Positions 48,701-58,138 of a DNA stretch of 64,000 bases are shown here, piece by piece. Source of the stretch: Helicobacter hepaticus ATCC 51449 (lineage in GTDB: Bacteria > Campylobacterota > Campylobacteria > Campylobacterales > Helicobacteraceae). Location of the stretch: assembly GCF_000007905.1 (NCBI RefSeq), contig NC_004917.1:434001-498000 (forward strand), given 5' to 3'. Positions within the stretch are counted from its first letter, which is position 1. Each line of letters opens with the position of its first letter. The notes beneath the pieces were generated by a model. That model ran no database searches, had not been told where the DNA came from, and was given only the letters and a program-made list of their open reading frames with translations. The position numbers were made by a program, and so were the translations under genes.

Positions 48701-50545
48701 ATGGCTTTAGATTCTCATCAGCTCATTACATTTTTGCAATCTCACAATGAACTGACTATTATTGATGAACCTCTTGATATTTATCTGCAAATTCCTCAGC
48801 TTGCCTATCTTGAAGTTAAAAAACCAACGAGCAAGGCTCTTCTTTTTACAAATCCTATTTGTGCTAAAAGTGGAAAAACCTTTGATATACCCGTGCTTAT
48901 GAATATTTTTGGCTCACATCAAAGACTTAACCTCCTCGTTGATAAGCCAATTCCACAAATTGCTACTCACATACAACATCTTTTGCGCTTTAGCCCACCT
49001 AAAGGTATAAAAGAGATTTTCTCTCGGCTTAAAGAACTTGCTCACTTGCGCTTTGTTTTTCCTAAATACACGAAATCTAAAGGTCTATGCCAAGATACTA
49101 TTATTATAGGTGAAGAAATTAATCTTTTTAATCTCCCCATTCTCACAACTTGGGAACACGATGGGGGAGCATTTATTACTATGGGGCAAGTTTATACCCA
49201 AAGCATTGATGGCAAAGCAAAAAATTTAGGTATGTATCGTCTGCAGGTCTATGATGAAAAACATTTAGGATTACATTGGCAGATTCATAAAGATTCTCAA
49301 CATTTTTTTCATCAATATAAACAAGCAGGGGAAAAAATGCCTGTGAGTATTGCTCTTGGCGGCGACCCACTCTATATTTGGTGCGGACAGGCACCTTTAC
49401 CTATGGGTATCTTTGAACTAATGCTCTATGGCTTTATCCGCTCTAAAAAGCCTGTGCTTTGCCCGTGTATCACTAACCCACTCTTTGTGCCAAATGATGT
49501 AGATATTGTTATTGAAGGTTGGGTAGATACTACACAAATGCGAGATGAGGGACCATTTGGCGATCATACAGGATTCTATACGCCCATTGAACCTTATCCT
49601 GTGCTTGAAGTGAGTGCAATCACGATGCGAAAAAAACCTATTTTTCCTGCTACAATCGTTGGCAAACCTCCGCTTGAGGATAAATATATGGGTTATTTAA
49701 CAGAGCGCGTATTTTTGCCATTATTACAAACTACTGCACACGGATTAAAGGATTATCATATGCCCGAAAATGGCGTATTCCATAATCTTATTTTTGCAAA
49801 AATCAAGCCTGATTATCCTTCGCATAGTAAGCAGATTATGCACAATTTTTGGGGAGTGGGGCAAATGAGCTTTGTAAAACACGCTATTTTTGTTGATGAA
49901 AATGCACCCGAACTGACAGATTATGAAGCGCTTGGCACTTACATACTTGAGCGCTTCTCTCCTAATAATCTGCTTATTACAGAGGGAATCTGTGATGCAC
50001 TTGATCACGCAAGCCCACATTTTGCTCACGGAGGAAAGCTTGGTGTAGAAGCTATTACACCCGTGCATAAGCCTTCATTTATTGCTCTTAATGATGAGTG
50101 CTTATGGAAGAAATTTGCTCCACTTTTTCCTCAAGCCACTGCTTTAAAGCAATATTTTACTCACACGCCCAATCCCATTTGTATTGTAAGTGTGGTAAAG
50201 CAAAGTCATCTCTTTACAGATTTAAATGAGAATCTTAAAGGTTTTCAAGCTTTACAAAACTGCTTAAGTATTATTATCTTTGTAGATTCGCATAAAAATC
50301 ATCTCACAAACCCTTATATGCTTACTTGGCGGATTGTTAATAATATTGATGCAAAGCGTGATATTCTTATTGTTGAAAATCTTGTTTTTATTGATGCAAC
50401 CGATAAATCAACCTGTGATGGACATCTGCGCGAGTGGCCCCAAGATACAAATTGTAGCCCATCTGTCATCGCCACATTAAAGAAAAAGGGACTTATTGAT
50501 GATATAGATGATGAATTTTTAGAGCATTTTGGTATCTTACATTAA
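48701..50545 (+). CDS. ubiD: UbiD-family decarboxylase
   Basis: About 614 residues, a prenylated-FMN-dependent decarboxylase. The N-terminal LTIIDEPLDIYLQIP and the family core WVDTTQMRDEGPFGDHTGFYTP are diagnostic. In organisms without ubiquinone, UbiD homologues serve menaquinone synthesis by the futalosine pathway, which this group uses; I infer that role. The ATG at 48701 is chosen because GGAG lies six bases upstream; an in-frame TTG at 48689 is the alternative. It ends 82 bases before rplM. Confidence 0.93.
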   Translation: MALDSHQLITFLQSHNELTIIDEPLDIYLQIPQLAYLEVKKPTSKALLFTNPICAKSGKTFDIPVLMNIFGSHQRLNLLVDKPIPQIATHIQHLLRFSPPKGIKEIFSRLKELAHLRFVFPKYTKSKGLCQDTIIIGEEINLFNLPILTTWEHDGGAFITMGQVYTQSIDGKAKNLGMYRLQVYDEKHLGLHWQIHKDSQHFFHQYKQAGEKMPVSIALGGDPLYIWCGQAPLPMGIFELMLYGFIRSKKPVLCPCITNPLFVPNDVDIVIEGWVDTTQMRDEGPFGDHTGFYTPIEPYPVLEVSAITMRKKPIFPATIVGKPPLEDKYMGYLTERVFLPLLQTTAHGLKDYHMPENGVFHNLIFAKIKPDYPSHSKQIMHNFWGVGQMSFVKHAIFVDENAPELTDYEALGTYILERFSPNNLLITEGICDALDHASPHFAHGGKLGVEAITPVHKPSFIALNDECLWKKFAPLFPQATALKQYFTHTPNPICIVSVVKQSHLFTDLNENLKGFQALQNCLSIIIFVDSHKNHLTNPYMLTWRIVNNIDAKRDILIVENLVFIDATDKSTCDGHLREWPQDTNCSPSVIATLKKKGLIDDIDDEFLEHFGILH

Positions 50546-50627
50546 AATATGCTTAAGTTAATAAAAATTTAAGTTTCTTTACTCTAGAATCCCCTTTCCA
50601 AAATTATTTAGAATCTAAGGGAAAATA

Positions 50628-51056
50628 ATGGAATTGACAAAAATAGCAACACAAAATGACATCAATCGTCAGTGGATTGTGCTTGATGCAAAAGATAAAG
50701 TCTTTGGTCGCCTTATCACAGAAATAGCTACTCTTTTACGAGGCAAACACAAACCTTGTTTCACACCTCATATTGATTGTGGCGATTTTGTAGTCATTAT
50801 TAATGCCACAGAAGTAAAATTCACAGGTATGAAACTCAAAGACAAAGAATACTTCACGCATTCAGGTTACTTTGGCAGCACTAAGAGTAAAACACTTCAA
50901 GAAATGTTAGAAAAAACTCCCGAAAAACTCTATCATCTTGCGGTGCGAGGTATGCTCCCCAAAAACAAACTTGGACGAGCTATGCTTAAAAAACTCAAAG
51001 TTTATCGCGGCAGTGAGCACCCACACAGCGCTCAAGTCGCTAAAAGCTCAAAATAA
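50628..51056 (+). CDS. rplM: Ribosomal protein L13
   Basis: A 142-residue large-subunit protein. [16 protein letters not shown] at the N-terminus and [21 protein letters not shown] near the C-terminus are family signatures. It is followed by rpsI eight bases later, the universal L13-S9 pair. Confidence 0.97.
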   Translation: MELTKIATQNDINRQWIVLDAKDKVFGRLITEIATLLRGKHKPCFTPHIDCGDFVVIINATEVKFTGMKLKDKEYFTHSGYFGSTKSKTLQEMLEKTPEKLYHLAVRGMLPKNKLGRAMLKKLKVYRGSEHPHSAQVAKSSK

Positions 51057-51064
51057 GGAATACT

Positions 51065-51454
51065 ATGGCAAAAGTTTATGCAACAGGAAAAAGAAAAACA
51101 GCAATCGCGAAAGTTTGGCTTACTTCTGGGAGCGGTAAGCTCAATATCAATGGGCAAAGTCTCAATGACTGGCTTGGAGGACACGAAGCTATTAAAATGA
51201 AAGTAATGCAACCGCTTATCCTTACCAAACAAGAAAAATCAGTGGATATTCACGCTGTTACACTTGGTGGTGGATATTCAGCTCAAGCAGAAGCTTTGCG
51301 ACACGGCATTTCAAAAGCACTTAATGCCTATGATGTTGCCTTCAGAGCGATGTTAAAACCAAAAGGACTTTTAACACGAGATTCTCGTGTGGTTGAACGA
51401 AAAAAATATGGAAAACGAAAAGCACGCCGAAGCCCACAATTCTCAAAAAGGTAA
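51065..51454 (+). CDS. rpsI: Ribosomal protein S9
   Basis: A 129-residue small-subunit protein. [18 protein letters not shown] at the start and the C-terminal [15 protein letters not shown], whose basic tail reaches the P-site tRNA, are diagnostic. It is in the rplM operon. Confidence 0.97.
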   Translation: MAKVYATGKRKTAIAKVWLTSGSGKLNINGQSLNDWLGGHEAIKMKVMQPLILTKQEKSVDIHAVTLGGGYSAQAEALRHGISKALNAYDVAFRAMLKPKGLLTRDSRVVERKKYGKRKARRSPQFSKR

Positions 51455-51461
51455 GATTGCA

Positions 51462-52085
51462 GTGGAAATTCTCTCTCAAAGTTTTGGCGAGTATCAGACA
51501 AATTGTTATATTTGCAAATTTCCTCAAGGAGAGATTGTTATTGATGCAGGAATGGGGGCGCATAATTGGGTTATAGAAAAATGCCCCTCTCCGCTTGCTT
51601 TCCTTAATACGCACGGTCATTTTGACCATATTTGGAGCAATGCTACACTTAAATCTCACTTTCCCAATGTGCCATTAGTTTGTCCCGCGCTTGATGCATT
51701 TATGTTAGAATCTGATTGCTTTGATATAGGCGTAACTCCTAGCACTCCAGATATTCTTACACAATGTCAAAAAGGCACGCAAAAACTTGATTTTAAAGGT
51801 ATTGAAGTAATATTCTCTCATTTTCCCGGACACACCCCGGGTTGCTCTATTGTGGAGATTGAGGGAGAAATTTTTAGTGGTGATTTTATTTTTCATCGCT
51901 CCATTGGGCGGAGTGATTTTACTTACTCAAACTCAATGGATATGAGAGAATCTCTGATACGCTTTAGCTCTTTACCCTCAAATCCAAACAAAACAATCCA
52001 CCCCGGACACGGAATTTCAACAAATCTTGCTGAAGAACAACGCAATGTCAGTTTTTGGATTAAACAGCTAGAACATAGTTTATAA
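51462..52085 (+). CDS. Metallo-beta-lactamase-fold hydrolase (glyoxalase II-like)
   Basis: About 207 residues. The zinc motif NTHGHFDHIW (HxHxDH), SHFPGHTPGCSI, and the final Pro-Gly-His (IHPGHG) are typical of the glyoxalase II-like MBL family. The likely start is GTG 51462: the sequence from there (EILSQSFGEYQTNCY) matches family members. In-frame ATGs further upstream (51408) would overlap rpsI and are less likely. Close to rpsI, so probably in the same operon. Confidence 0.9.
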   Translation: MEILSQSFGEYQTNCYICKFPQGEIVIDAGMGAHNWVIEKCPSPLAFLNTHGHFDHIWSNATLKSHFPNVPLVCPALDAFMLESDCFDIGVTPSTPDILTQCQKGTQKLDFKGIEVIFSHFPGHTPGCSIVEIEGEIFSGDFIFHRSIGRSDFTYSNSMDMRESLIRFSSLPSNPNKTIHPGHGISTNLAEEQRNVSFWIKQLEHSL

Positions 52086-52135
52086 TTAGGAATACTTTTT
52101 GCTTTTTCATCTCAAATTAACATAAAGGGGTATTT

Positions 52136-52906
52136 ATGGATATAACGACCATTGGTGGGCTAATTGGGGCGATTATAAGCCTTTGTGTTGGGGACTTTCT
52201 TGAGGGAGGTAACCCCCTGCATCTTATCCACATAAGCTCACTGATTATTATCATACCTACCGCTATGTGTGCTGCCTCAAGTGCTACACACGCCACACAT
52301 ATCAAAGGTGCAATGAAAGAGCTCAAAATCGTTTTTGGTTCAACAGGAGTGAATCTCAATGAAATAATACGACAGCTTGTAGAACTTGCTACACTCGCAA
52401 GAAAAGATGGTGTGCTTGCACTTGAAGGAAAGGCGGCACAAATTGAAGATGACTTCTTGCGTCAATCCCTTTCAATGATTATTGACGGACGAGATGCTCA
52501 CGCTGTGCGTGAAGATATGGAAGTGCAAATAGAATCGCTTGAAGAATATTATAAGGGTTGCTCACACTTTTGGATTCTCTATGCAGAAACTTGTCCTACA
52601 ATGGGGCTAGTTGGAGCGGTTATGGGACTTATGCTTGCCCTCCAGTTGCTTGATGACCCAAAAGCGATGGCAGCAGGTATTGCGGGTGCATTTACCGCGA
52701 CCGTTACAGGGATTTTCTGTTCTTATGCACTTTTTGGACCTTGGGGACATAAAATGCACTCTAAAAGCGCAGATATAATAAGGGGACGTATGGTTGTTTT
52801 AGAAGGTGTTGTAGGTATTGCTAATGGTGATAACCCTCGCAACCTTGAAGAGAAATTACTTGGATTTATTCCACCCGGTGAGCCTAAAATCTCACAATTT
52901 GAATAA
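52136..52906 (+). CDS. motA: Flagellar motor stator protein MotA
   Basis: A 256-residue membrane protein forming the proton channel ring with MotB. Four transmembrane helices are visible (for example GGLIGAIISLCVGDFLEGG at the start, and PTMGLVGAVMGLMLAL near residue 160), with a cytoplasmic loop between helices 2 and 3 carrying the charged, rotor-contacting residues. It is followed by motB after 19 bases. Confidence 0.96.
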   Translation: MDITTIGGLIGAIISLCVGDFLEGGNPLHLIHISSLIIIIPTAMCAASSATHATHIKGAMKELKIVFGSTGVNLNEIIRQLVELATLARKDGVLALEGKAAQIEDDFLRQSLSMIIDGRDAHAVREDMEVQIESLEEYYKGCSHFWILYAETCPTMGLVGAVMGLMLALQLLDDPKAMAAGIAGAFTATVTGIFCSYALFGPWGHKMHSKSADIIRGRMVVLEGVVGIANGDNPRNLEEKLLGFIPPGEPKISQFE

Positions 52907-52925
52907 GATAGATTAAGAGTGCAAA

Positions 52926-53681
52926 ATGGCTAAAAAGAAAAAATGTCCAGAGTGTCCTGCAGGAGAGAAATGGGCTGTTCCATATGCAGACTTCCTCTCA
53001 CTTTTATTGGCACTCTTTATTGCGCTATGGGCGATTTCATCTACAAGCAATGCGGATTCTGAATTGCTTAAAACCGAGTTTGTTAAAATTTTTGATTTTA
53101 CGCTTACCTCTCCACTCAATTCTGACCAAGATGATGTTAATGATTCTGAAACAGAAAATGAAAGTGGGGCAATAAGTGAAAGTTCATCGGTTACTTCAGC
53201 AGAAATAGAACAAATGGCAGAAGAAGGCGGAATTTTAGAGCAAATGGAAATGGGTATGTCATTGCGCCTCCCTTCTAATCTTTTCTTTGATTCTGGTAGT
53301 GCAGAGATTAATAATAGCGATGTATTTTTGTATCTCCAACGAATGAGTGCTATTATCAAAAAACTGCCCGATTATGTAAAAATTGATGTGCGAGGCTACA
53401 CAGATAATGCACCACTGCCCGTTGGTTCACGCTATAAAGATAATTATGAGCTCTCCTCTGCACGAAGTTTAAGCGTGATGAAAAATCTTATTAAAAATGG
53501 TATTTCTCCCGAGCGAATCTCATTTTCTGGCTATGGAGAGCATCAAGCGATTGCACCTAATGATAGCGCGCTCAATCGTGCAAAAAATAATCGTGTAGAG
53601 ATATTTTTCTTTGTCGATCCAAAAGATGCACCTGTAACGCAATCTATTTTAGAAGAAACTCTGCAAAACTCGCAGCAGTAA
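52926..53681 (+). CDS. motB: Flagellar motor stator protein MotB
   Basis: A 251-residue protein with one transmembrane helix at about residues 20-40, containing the channel aspartate Asp22 (YADFLSLLLALF). Its N-terminus has a KKKKCPEC cluster with two Cys. The C-terminal OmpA-like domain (VRGYTDNAPLP and FSGYGEHQ) binds peptidoglycan. It is the last gene of motAB; the next unit has its own promoter. Confidence 0.96.
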   Translation: MAKKKKCPECPAGEKWAVPYADFLSLLLALFIALWAISSTSNADSELLKTEFVKIFDFTLTSPLNSDQDDVNDSETENESGAISESSSVTSAEIEQMAEEGGILEQMEMGMSLRLPSNLFFDSGSAEINNSDVFLYLQRMSAIIKKLPDYVKIDVRGYTDNAPLPVGSRYKDNYELSSARSLSVMKNLIKNGISPERISFSGYGEHQAIAPNDSALNRAKNNRVEIFFFVDPKDAPVTQSILEETLQNSQQ

Positions 53682-53719
53682 TCCCATTATCCTTAAGCAA
53701 CTCTTTTAGATTTTTCGTT

Positions 53720-53725
53720 ATAATT
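53720..53725 (+). promoter_or_regulatory. -10 element of the second poly-G phase-variable unit
   Basis: TATAAT, 33 bases before ATG 53758. The SD GGAGGGG is at 53747-53753. The stretch resembles the promoter before the first poly-G ORF. Confidence 0.5.
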
Positions 53726-53757
53726 GTAGCTTTAAATTTATTTGATGGAGGGGAATA

Positions 53758-54166
53758 ATGAATTTGCTTTTAACGGGGGGGGGGGCATAAGCTATATTCT
53801 TATACATCGCATTCTTCAAATCACATTACGCATCACAAGAGCAGCACACTTTCTAACCGCTTAAATGCGAATCTCATACAAAAAATAATCTTTCACACAC
53901 CATTTAATACAAAGGTATTAGCGATTTGGTTGCTTGTATTTTGGTTTGCAGTTGCTTGTTATGGCGATAATACAAATACATCTGAAATTATGGGTAAAAA
54001 AATTGCGGAGTGTGTAAATGAACACTTAGAGAAAAAGTATAATTATGCAAGAAGTATGGGTGCGCTATATATAGGACATTGCATTGTTAAATATGAGGAA
54101 GAGTTTAATCATAGTGAATATAGCAGTATAATAAAAGTAATGTATAAAAATATTATTATTAAGTAA
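53758..54166 (+). CDS. Phase-variable small membrane/exported protein 2, read as OFF
   Basis: ATG 53758 follows GGAGGGG. Four codons and ACG lead into G11. With 11 G the frame stops after ten residues; with 10 or 13 G it stays open for 126 more codons to 54166, about 135 residues. The ON protein has a long Ser/Thr/His-rich segment, then a hydrophobic helix (VLAIWLLVFWFAVAC, residues about 55-69) ending in AVAC, which could anchor it or act as a weak lipobox. The acidic mature part has two Cys. An internal TTG 53930 could give the tail alone. Function unknown. Confidence 0.65.
53775..53785 (+). repeat. Poly-G tract (G11), contingency locus 2
   Basis: Eleven G; the first belongs to the ACG codon. 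Loss of one G opens the downstream frame. Flanks match the tract at 27112. Confidence 0.95.
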
Positions 54167-54356
54167 ATATTGTTTTATATTAAAATAAAAAGCAAACTTA
54201 TAGACACAAAAAGAAATTAAGGGAGTTTGCGAAAGTAATTTATGCAAATTTAGCAGAATCTTTATAATTTATTGATTGTTTTAAGATAATGTCATACGTG
54301 GCACAAGTTTTGCTACTAAAGTAACAGAGCAAGAATAAAGGAGTTTAATATAAAGT

Positions 54357-54425
54357 ATGGGACAAGCTTTATGCCTATTGATTATTTTAATTGGATTACT
54401 CATTATCCATAGGAAGAAAAAATGA
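54357..54425 (+). CDS. 22-residue hydrophobic micro-protein
   Basis: ATG 54357 encodes MGQALC, a run of Leu/Ile residues, and a basic end (HRKKK); TGA 54423-54425 overlaps the ATG of the next gene by four bases. AAGGAG lies 14 bases upstream, a little far. The make-up, one membrane helix with a basic tail, resembles type I toxin peptides or small regulators. The region 54167-54356 before it has no other ORF; it is AT-rich with a possible -10 (GATAAT). Status uncertain. Confidence 0.45.
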   Translation: MGQALCLLIILIGLLIIHRKKK

Positions 54426-54631
54426 CAGAGAAGCGTTATCCTAAAGCACAAGAATCTAAAAAGTGGAATGAATTAAACACAGAAGAGAAGGCACAAGTAA
54501 AAAAGAATTGGATAAGAGATATTTTGACAGGATTTGTCATTCTTTTAATTTGTTTTGTAATGGCGATGGATTATGAGTTTAATAAGAAGTGCATTGTGCA
54601 AAATGGAGCAACTAAGTGCTATAAAAAATAA
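54422..54631 (+). CDS. Small single-pass membrane protein
   Basis: A 69-residue protein. The first 38 residues are hydrophilic and charged (MTEKRYPKAQESKKW...), then one transmembrane helix (GFVILLICFVMAMDY), and a short basic tail with two Cys. No family recognised. Its start overlaps the stop of the 22-residue ORF, implying coupled translation. The ribosome-binding site GGAAG is just upstream. It is convergent with ruvB. Confidence 0.6.
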   Translation: MTEKRYPKAQESKKWNELNTEEKAQVKKNWIRDILTGFVILLICFVMAMDYEFNKKCIVQNGATKCYKK

Positions 54632-54671
54632 ACAGCAAAAAGATTGGGACAATTAATTTATAAAATAGATT

Positions 54672-55751
54672 CTAAAACAATCCCTTTTGCTCCAAAAAAG
54701 GAATATGCAAAAGCTCATAAGTCTTTGGGCTTGCCACTCGCCCCTTTGCTGTGCGCTCCAAATAGCCATTTGCTAAAAGATAGGGTTCAATTACATCTTC
54801 AATAGTTGCCTCATCTTCACTCATCGCAGCGGCAATGGTATTTAACCCTATAGCTTTGCCTCTAGATTCTGCTAAAATTGCCAAATAACGCAAATCAAGC
54901 TCATCAAAGCCTAGTTCATTCACACCTAGCTCATTAAGCGCATAACGGACACATTCAAGGCTTATTTCACTTTGATTTCTCATATCCTGTGCATATTCAC
55001 CCACATCTGCAAAGTCTCTCACACGCCTAAGCAATCGCAAAGCAATACGAGGTGTGCCTCTTGATCGGCGTGCAATTTCATCTGCACCGCTTTTTGAGAG
55101 GCTTCTGCCTAGCTTTGAAGAAGCACAAATCACAATAGCAGAGAGCTCCTTTGGTTCATAAAATTGCAATCTAAAGCTCATACCAAATCTATCACGCAAC
55201 GGATTTGAAAGCATACCTGCGCGTGTAGTTGCGCCAATAAGCGTAAAAGGAGCTAAGTCAATTTTAAGCGTTTGCGCAGCAGGACCAGAGCCAATAATAA
55301 TATCAAGGCGAAAATCCTCCATTGCAGGATAGAGAATCTCTTCAATCGCAGGGCTAAGACGATGTATTTCATCAATAAATAAAATATCTCCCTCATTAAG
55401 ATTTGTTAAAATCGCCGCCAAATCGCCAGATTTTTCAATCATAGGCGCAGCACTGACTTTGATATTGCATCCCATTTCGTGTGCGATAATATGGCTAAGC
55501 GTAGTTTTACCAAGACCGGGTGGTCCAAAAAACAAAATATGATCTAGGCATTCTTTACGCTTTTTACTCGCCTCAATAAACACTTTGAGATTTTTTTTAA
55601 TCTTTTCTTGCCCGATATACTCCTCCCACACATTTGGACGCAAAGATAACTCTTGGACACTTTCAAAGCTATATTTTTCCATATCTACGACACGATTTAC
55701 TTTCTCACCCTCTCCTAAACTCATCATTTTCTCAATGGTGATTTTCTCCAT
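54672..55751 (-). CDS. ruvB: Holliday junction branch-migration ATPase RuvB
   Basis: A 359-residue AAA+ motor that drives branch migration with RuvA. Walker A is GPPGLGKTT, Walker [10 protein letters not shown], and sensor 1 GATTRAG. It is longer than the usual ~336 residues because of an N-terminal extension before the [12 protein letters not shown] family start; ATG 55751 has an AGAGG-type site. It lies at the end of the ruvA-to-ruvB minus-strand gene run. Confidence 0.96.
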   Translation of the reverse strand: MEKITIEKMMSLGEGEKVNRVVDMEKYSFESVQELSLRPNVWEEYIGQEKIKKNLKVFIEASKKRKECLDHILFFGPPGLGKTTLSHIIAHEMGCNIKVSAAPMIEKSGDLAAILTNLNEGDILFIDEIHRLSPAIEEILYPAMEDFRLDIIIGSGPAAQTLKIDLAPFTLIGATTRAGMLSNPLRDRFGMSFRLQFYEPKELSAIVICASSKLGRSLSKSGADEIARRSRGTPRIALRLLRRVRDFADVGEYAQDMRNQSEISLECVRYALNELGVNELGFDELDLRYLAILAESRGKAIGLNTIAAAMSEDEATIEDVIEPYLLANGYLERTAKGRVASPKTYELLHIPFLEQKGLF

Positions 55752-55762
55752 AATCTTACCTC

Positions 55763-56557
55763 TTAATAGCTCTCTTGGGCTTGTGGAAATGCTTGAGATT
55801 TTACATCTTTGGCATACGCTCTTATGGCATCTTTAAGTATCGCTTTACCATCACAATAGCGGCGCACAAATTTTGGCTTAAACTCATCAAAAAAGCCAAA
55901 AGCATCGCTCCATACAAGAATCTGCCCATCACACTCCACACCTGCACCAATGCCAATCGTTGGAATCTCTAAAGCTTGTGTAATGCGTGCACCAGATTCC
56001 GATTTCACTCCCTCTATCAAAATCCCAAAAACCCCAGCTTCTTGGAATGCAACAGCGGCTTCTATCAATTCTTGAGATTCAACCTCATCTTTGCCCTTTA
56101 TTTTAAATCCTCCATCAAAGCGCATAAATTGGGGTTTCAAGCCAATATGTGCCATTACAGCAATCCCTTCTTCACATAGTACTTTCACCACAGGTAATTT
56201 ATCAATGCCTACTTCAAGCTTAAGTGCATCTGCTGCAGTGTTTTTATAGAATCTAAGCGCATTTTTTAATGCCATATTTGGTGTAGCATAGCTACCAAAA
56301 GGCATATCTGCAATGATGAAAGAATGCTTAGCGCCTTTGCACACTGCCTTTGTATGATAAATCATCTCTTGCATACTTGCACCTAATGTTTCATTCTCTC
56401 CACCAAAACTCATTTTCAAGCTATCACCTACCAAAATCACATCAACTTCACCATCAAAAATGCGTGCCATAAGCGCATCATACGCAGTAATTGCTGTAAT
56501 TTTTTCAATCCCTTTTTTTGCCTTGAGTGTAGCTATACTCATTTTTTTATCCAACAT
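55763..56557 (-). CDS. panB: 3-methyl-2-oxobutanoate hydroxymethyltransferase
   Basis: A 264-residue enzyme of pantothenate synthesis that transfers a hydroxymethyl group from methylene-THF to 3-methyl-2-oxobutanoate. [33 protein letters not shown], and [16 protein letters not shown] are family signatures. The ATG at 56557 follows AAAGGAGG, so the upstream in-frame start (56617) is rejected. It is between the SMR pair and ruvB. Confidence 0.95.
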   Translation of the reverse strand: MLDKKMSIATLKAKKGIEKITAITAYDALMARIFDGEVDVILVGDSLKMSFGGENETLGASMQEMIYHTKAVCKGAKHSFIIADMPFGSYATPNMALKNALRFYKNTAADALKLEVGIDKLPVVKVLCEEGIAVMAHIGLKPQFMRFDGGFKIKGKDEVESQELIEAAVAFQEAGVFGILIEGVKSESGARITQALEIPTIGIGAGVECDGQILVWSDAFGFFDEFKPKFVRRYCDGKAILKDAIRAYAKDVKSQAFPQAQESY

Positions 56558-56583
56558 TTCTCCTCCTTTGCATTTTGTGATGT

Positions 56584-56904
56584 TTAAGATTCCCAATGCA
56601 ATAATATCACGCCGCATACTACCATAGCAACACCTATATATCCTAAAAAATCTAATTTTTCTTTAAAAAACACATAACCCCCAAATATCGTGCCAATAAT
56701 TCCTATCGCTCCCCAAGTAGAATACGCTACACTTAGTGGCATACTCTCAAGTGCTAAAACCAACACGCTAAAAGCTGCCCACACCATAAGAATACAGCCT
56801 ATGGTGTAGCCCTTATGTGTAAAAACATTAGATTTTTTAAGAAACAAATTTGCAATTACATCTAAAATCGCCGAAATTATTACATATATAAATGCTAAAG
56901 TCAT
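56584..56904 (-). CDS. SMR-family exporter subunit, MdtI-like
   Basis: A 106-residue four-helix membrane protein. The motif SVAYSTWGAIGIIGT resembles that of MdtI. The membrane-embedded acid normally found in helix 1 (Glu14 of EmrE) is Asp here (SAILDVIANLF). With the adjacent MdtJ-like gene it would form a heteromeric exporter, perhaps for polyamines. Its start directly follows the previous stop. Confidence 0.85.
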   Translation of the reverse strand: MTLAFIYVIISAILDVIANLFLKKSNVFTHKGYTIGCILMVWAAFSVLVLALESMPLSVAYSTWGAIGIIGTIFGGYVFFKEKLDFLGYIGVAMVVCGVILLHWES

Positions 56905-57261
56905 CTAGCCCTCCATAGAATCTATCTTTGATTCACGCTTAATTTCGGCATAATTGATTAAAGCAATGCCGCTAATGGACAATACAATGCCAATCTTTTG
57001 TATAAATGAAATCTCTTCGCCAAAATAAAATACACTAATGCACACCACACAAATCGCACCTAACACTTCCCATATCGCATATGCTACACCCACAGAAATA
57101 CGCTTTAATGAGAGAGCCATAAAATAATAAGAAAGCACAAGCAACACATACATACACATAAGCCCCCAAATCTCTCCCTCACTTGCTTTCATTAAATTCA
57201 CTGCAAGCACTTCAGTCAAAATAGCGAACATCAAAAATAAATAACTTTTTTTTAGACTCAC
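56905..57261 (-). CDS. SMR-family exporter subunit, MdtJ-like
   Basis: A 118-residue four-helix membrane protein. The helix-1 glutamate is present (FAILTEVLAVNLMK), and GVAYAIWEVLGA matches MdtJ. A charged tail follows. It overlaps lgt by four bases and abuts its partner, so the pair is coexpressed. In E. coli MdtIJ export spermidine; whether that holds here is inference. Confidence 0.85.
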   Translation of the reverse strand: MSLKKSYLFLMFAILTEVLAVNLMKASEGEIWGLMCMYVLLVLSYYFMALSLKRISVGVAYAIWEVLGAICVVCISVFYFGEEISFIQKIGIVLSISGIALINYAEIKRESKIDSMEG

Positions 57262-58136
57262 TTTTTCTTCCTTTGGTGTTTTATTTTTTGAGAAGAAATA
57301 GGTTTTTGCACAAAAACAAATAATCCTAAAAATATGCTTATAACTAGCATTACAAGACTTAGAATCTGCCCCATTGATAAGCCAAATACAAAATATCCCA
57401 TTTGCGAATCTGCTTCACGAAAATACTCACATACAAATCTTGCTAGCGCATAAAATACACCATACGCGACAAGAAGAGTGCCCGGCTTTTTTGCATAACG
57501 CAATAAACAAATAAGAAGAATAAATACTATAATGCCCTCGGCAAAAGCTTCAAAAAGCTGACTTGGATAACGCAATTCTCCATTTACAAGAATTCCAATA
57601 TCTCGCAAGGAGCTATCACTTTCAATTACCCGTCCAAAAAGCTCGTGATTAAAAAAATTTCCTATGCGTCCAAAAACATACCCTAATGGAATTGAAATAG
57701 CAGATAAATCCATAAATATCCAAAAAGATTGCTTTTTAACATAGCAAAATATAATAGCCGCGAGGACAAACCCCGCCATTGCCCCGTGATAACTAAAACC
57801 ACTGATACCTACAAATACTCCATTGGTGTAAGGATTAAACATTTGCCACGGCTGCATAAGATATTCCCAACGATTAGGCGAGTAAATCAACACATAACCA
57901 ATGCGTCCGCCTAAAATAACACCAATTTCCACCCAAATAAAAAAACTATCCAATAATTCTTGGGTGATAGGAAAACGCTCATTGCGATATGTAATAAATG
58001 CTTTTGCAATCAAAAGTGCGATAAGCATTGCGCTCACATACATAATGCCATACCAATGCACACTTATATCAAAAATTTTAAATGCAATAGGATTAATATA
58101 ATCGTAGATTCTATTCCATACACTATAAGTCTCCAA
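57258..58136 (-). CDS. lgt: Prolipoprotein diacylglyceryl transferase
   Basis: A 292-residue inner-membrane enzyme that attaches diacylglycerol to lipobox cysteines. The Lgt signature GRIGNFFNHELFGR (about residues 160-173) and HYG-region HWYGIMYV are present. Seven hydrophobic segments are seen. It starts two bases after the STAS-like gene and overlaps the MdtJ-like gene. Confidence 0.95.
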   Translation of the reverse strand: METYSVWNRIYDYINPIAFKIFDISVHWYGIMYVSAMLIALLIAKAFITYRNERFPITQELLDSFFIWVEIGVILGGRIGYVLIYSPNRWEYLMQPWQMFNPYTNGVFVGISGFSYHGAMAGFVLAAIIFCYVKKQSFWIFMDLSAISIPLGYVFGRIGNFFNHELFGRVIESDSSLRDIGILVNGELRYPSQLFEAFAEGIIVFILLICLLRYAKKPGTLLVAYGVFYALARFVCEYFREADSQMGYFVFGLSMGQILSLVMLVISIFLGLFVFVQKPISSQKIKHQRKKK

Positions 58137-58138
58137 AA

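Noticed and set aside
49745-50068. 107-residue antisense frame in ubiD
   Set aside because: It overlaps conserved UbiD blocks and has no signals of its own.
52913-53359. 148-residue antisense frame in motB
   Set aside because: The MotB frame is certain; the reverse frame is Ser-rich by codon mirror effect.
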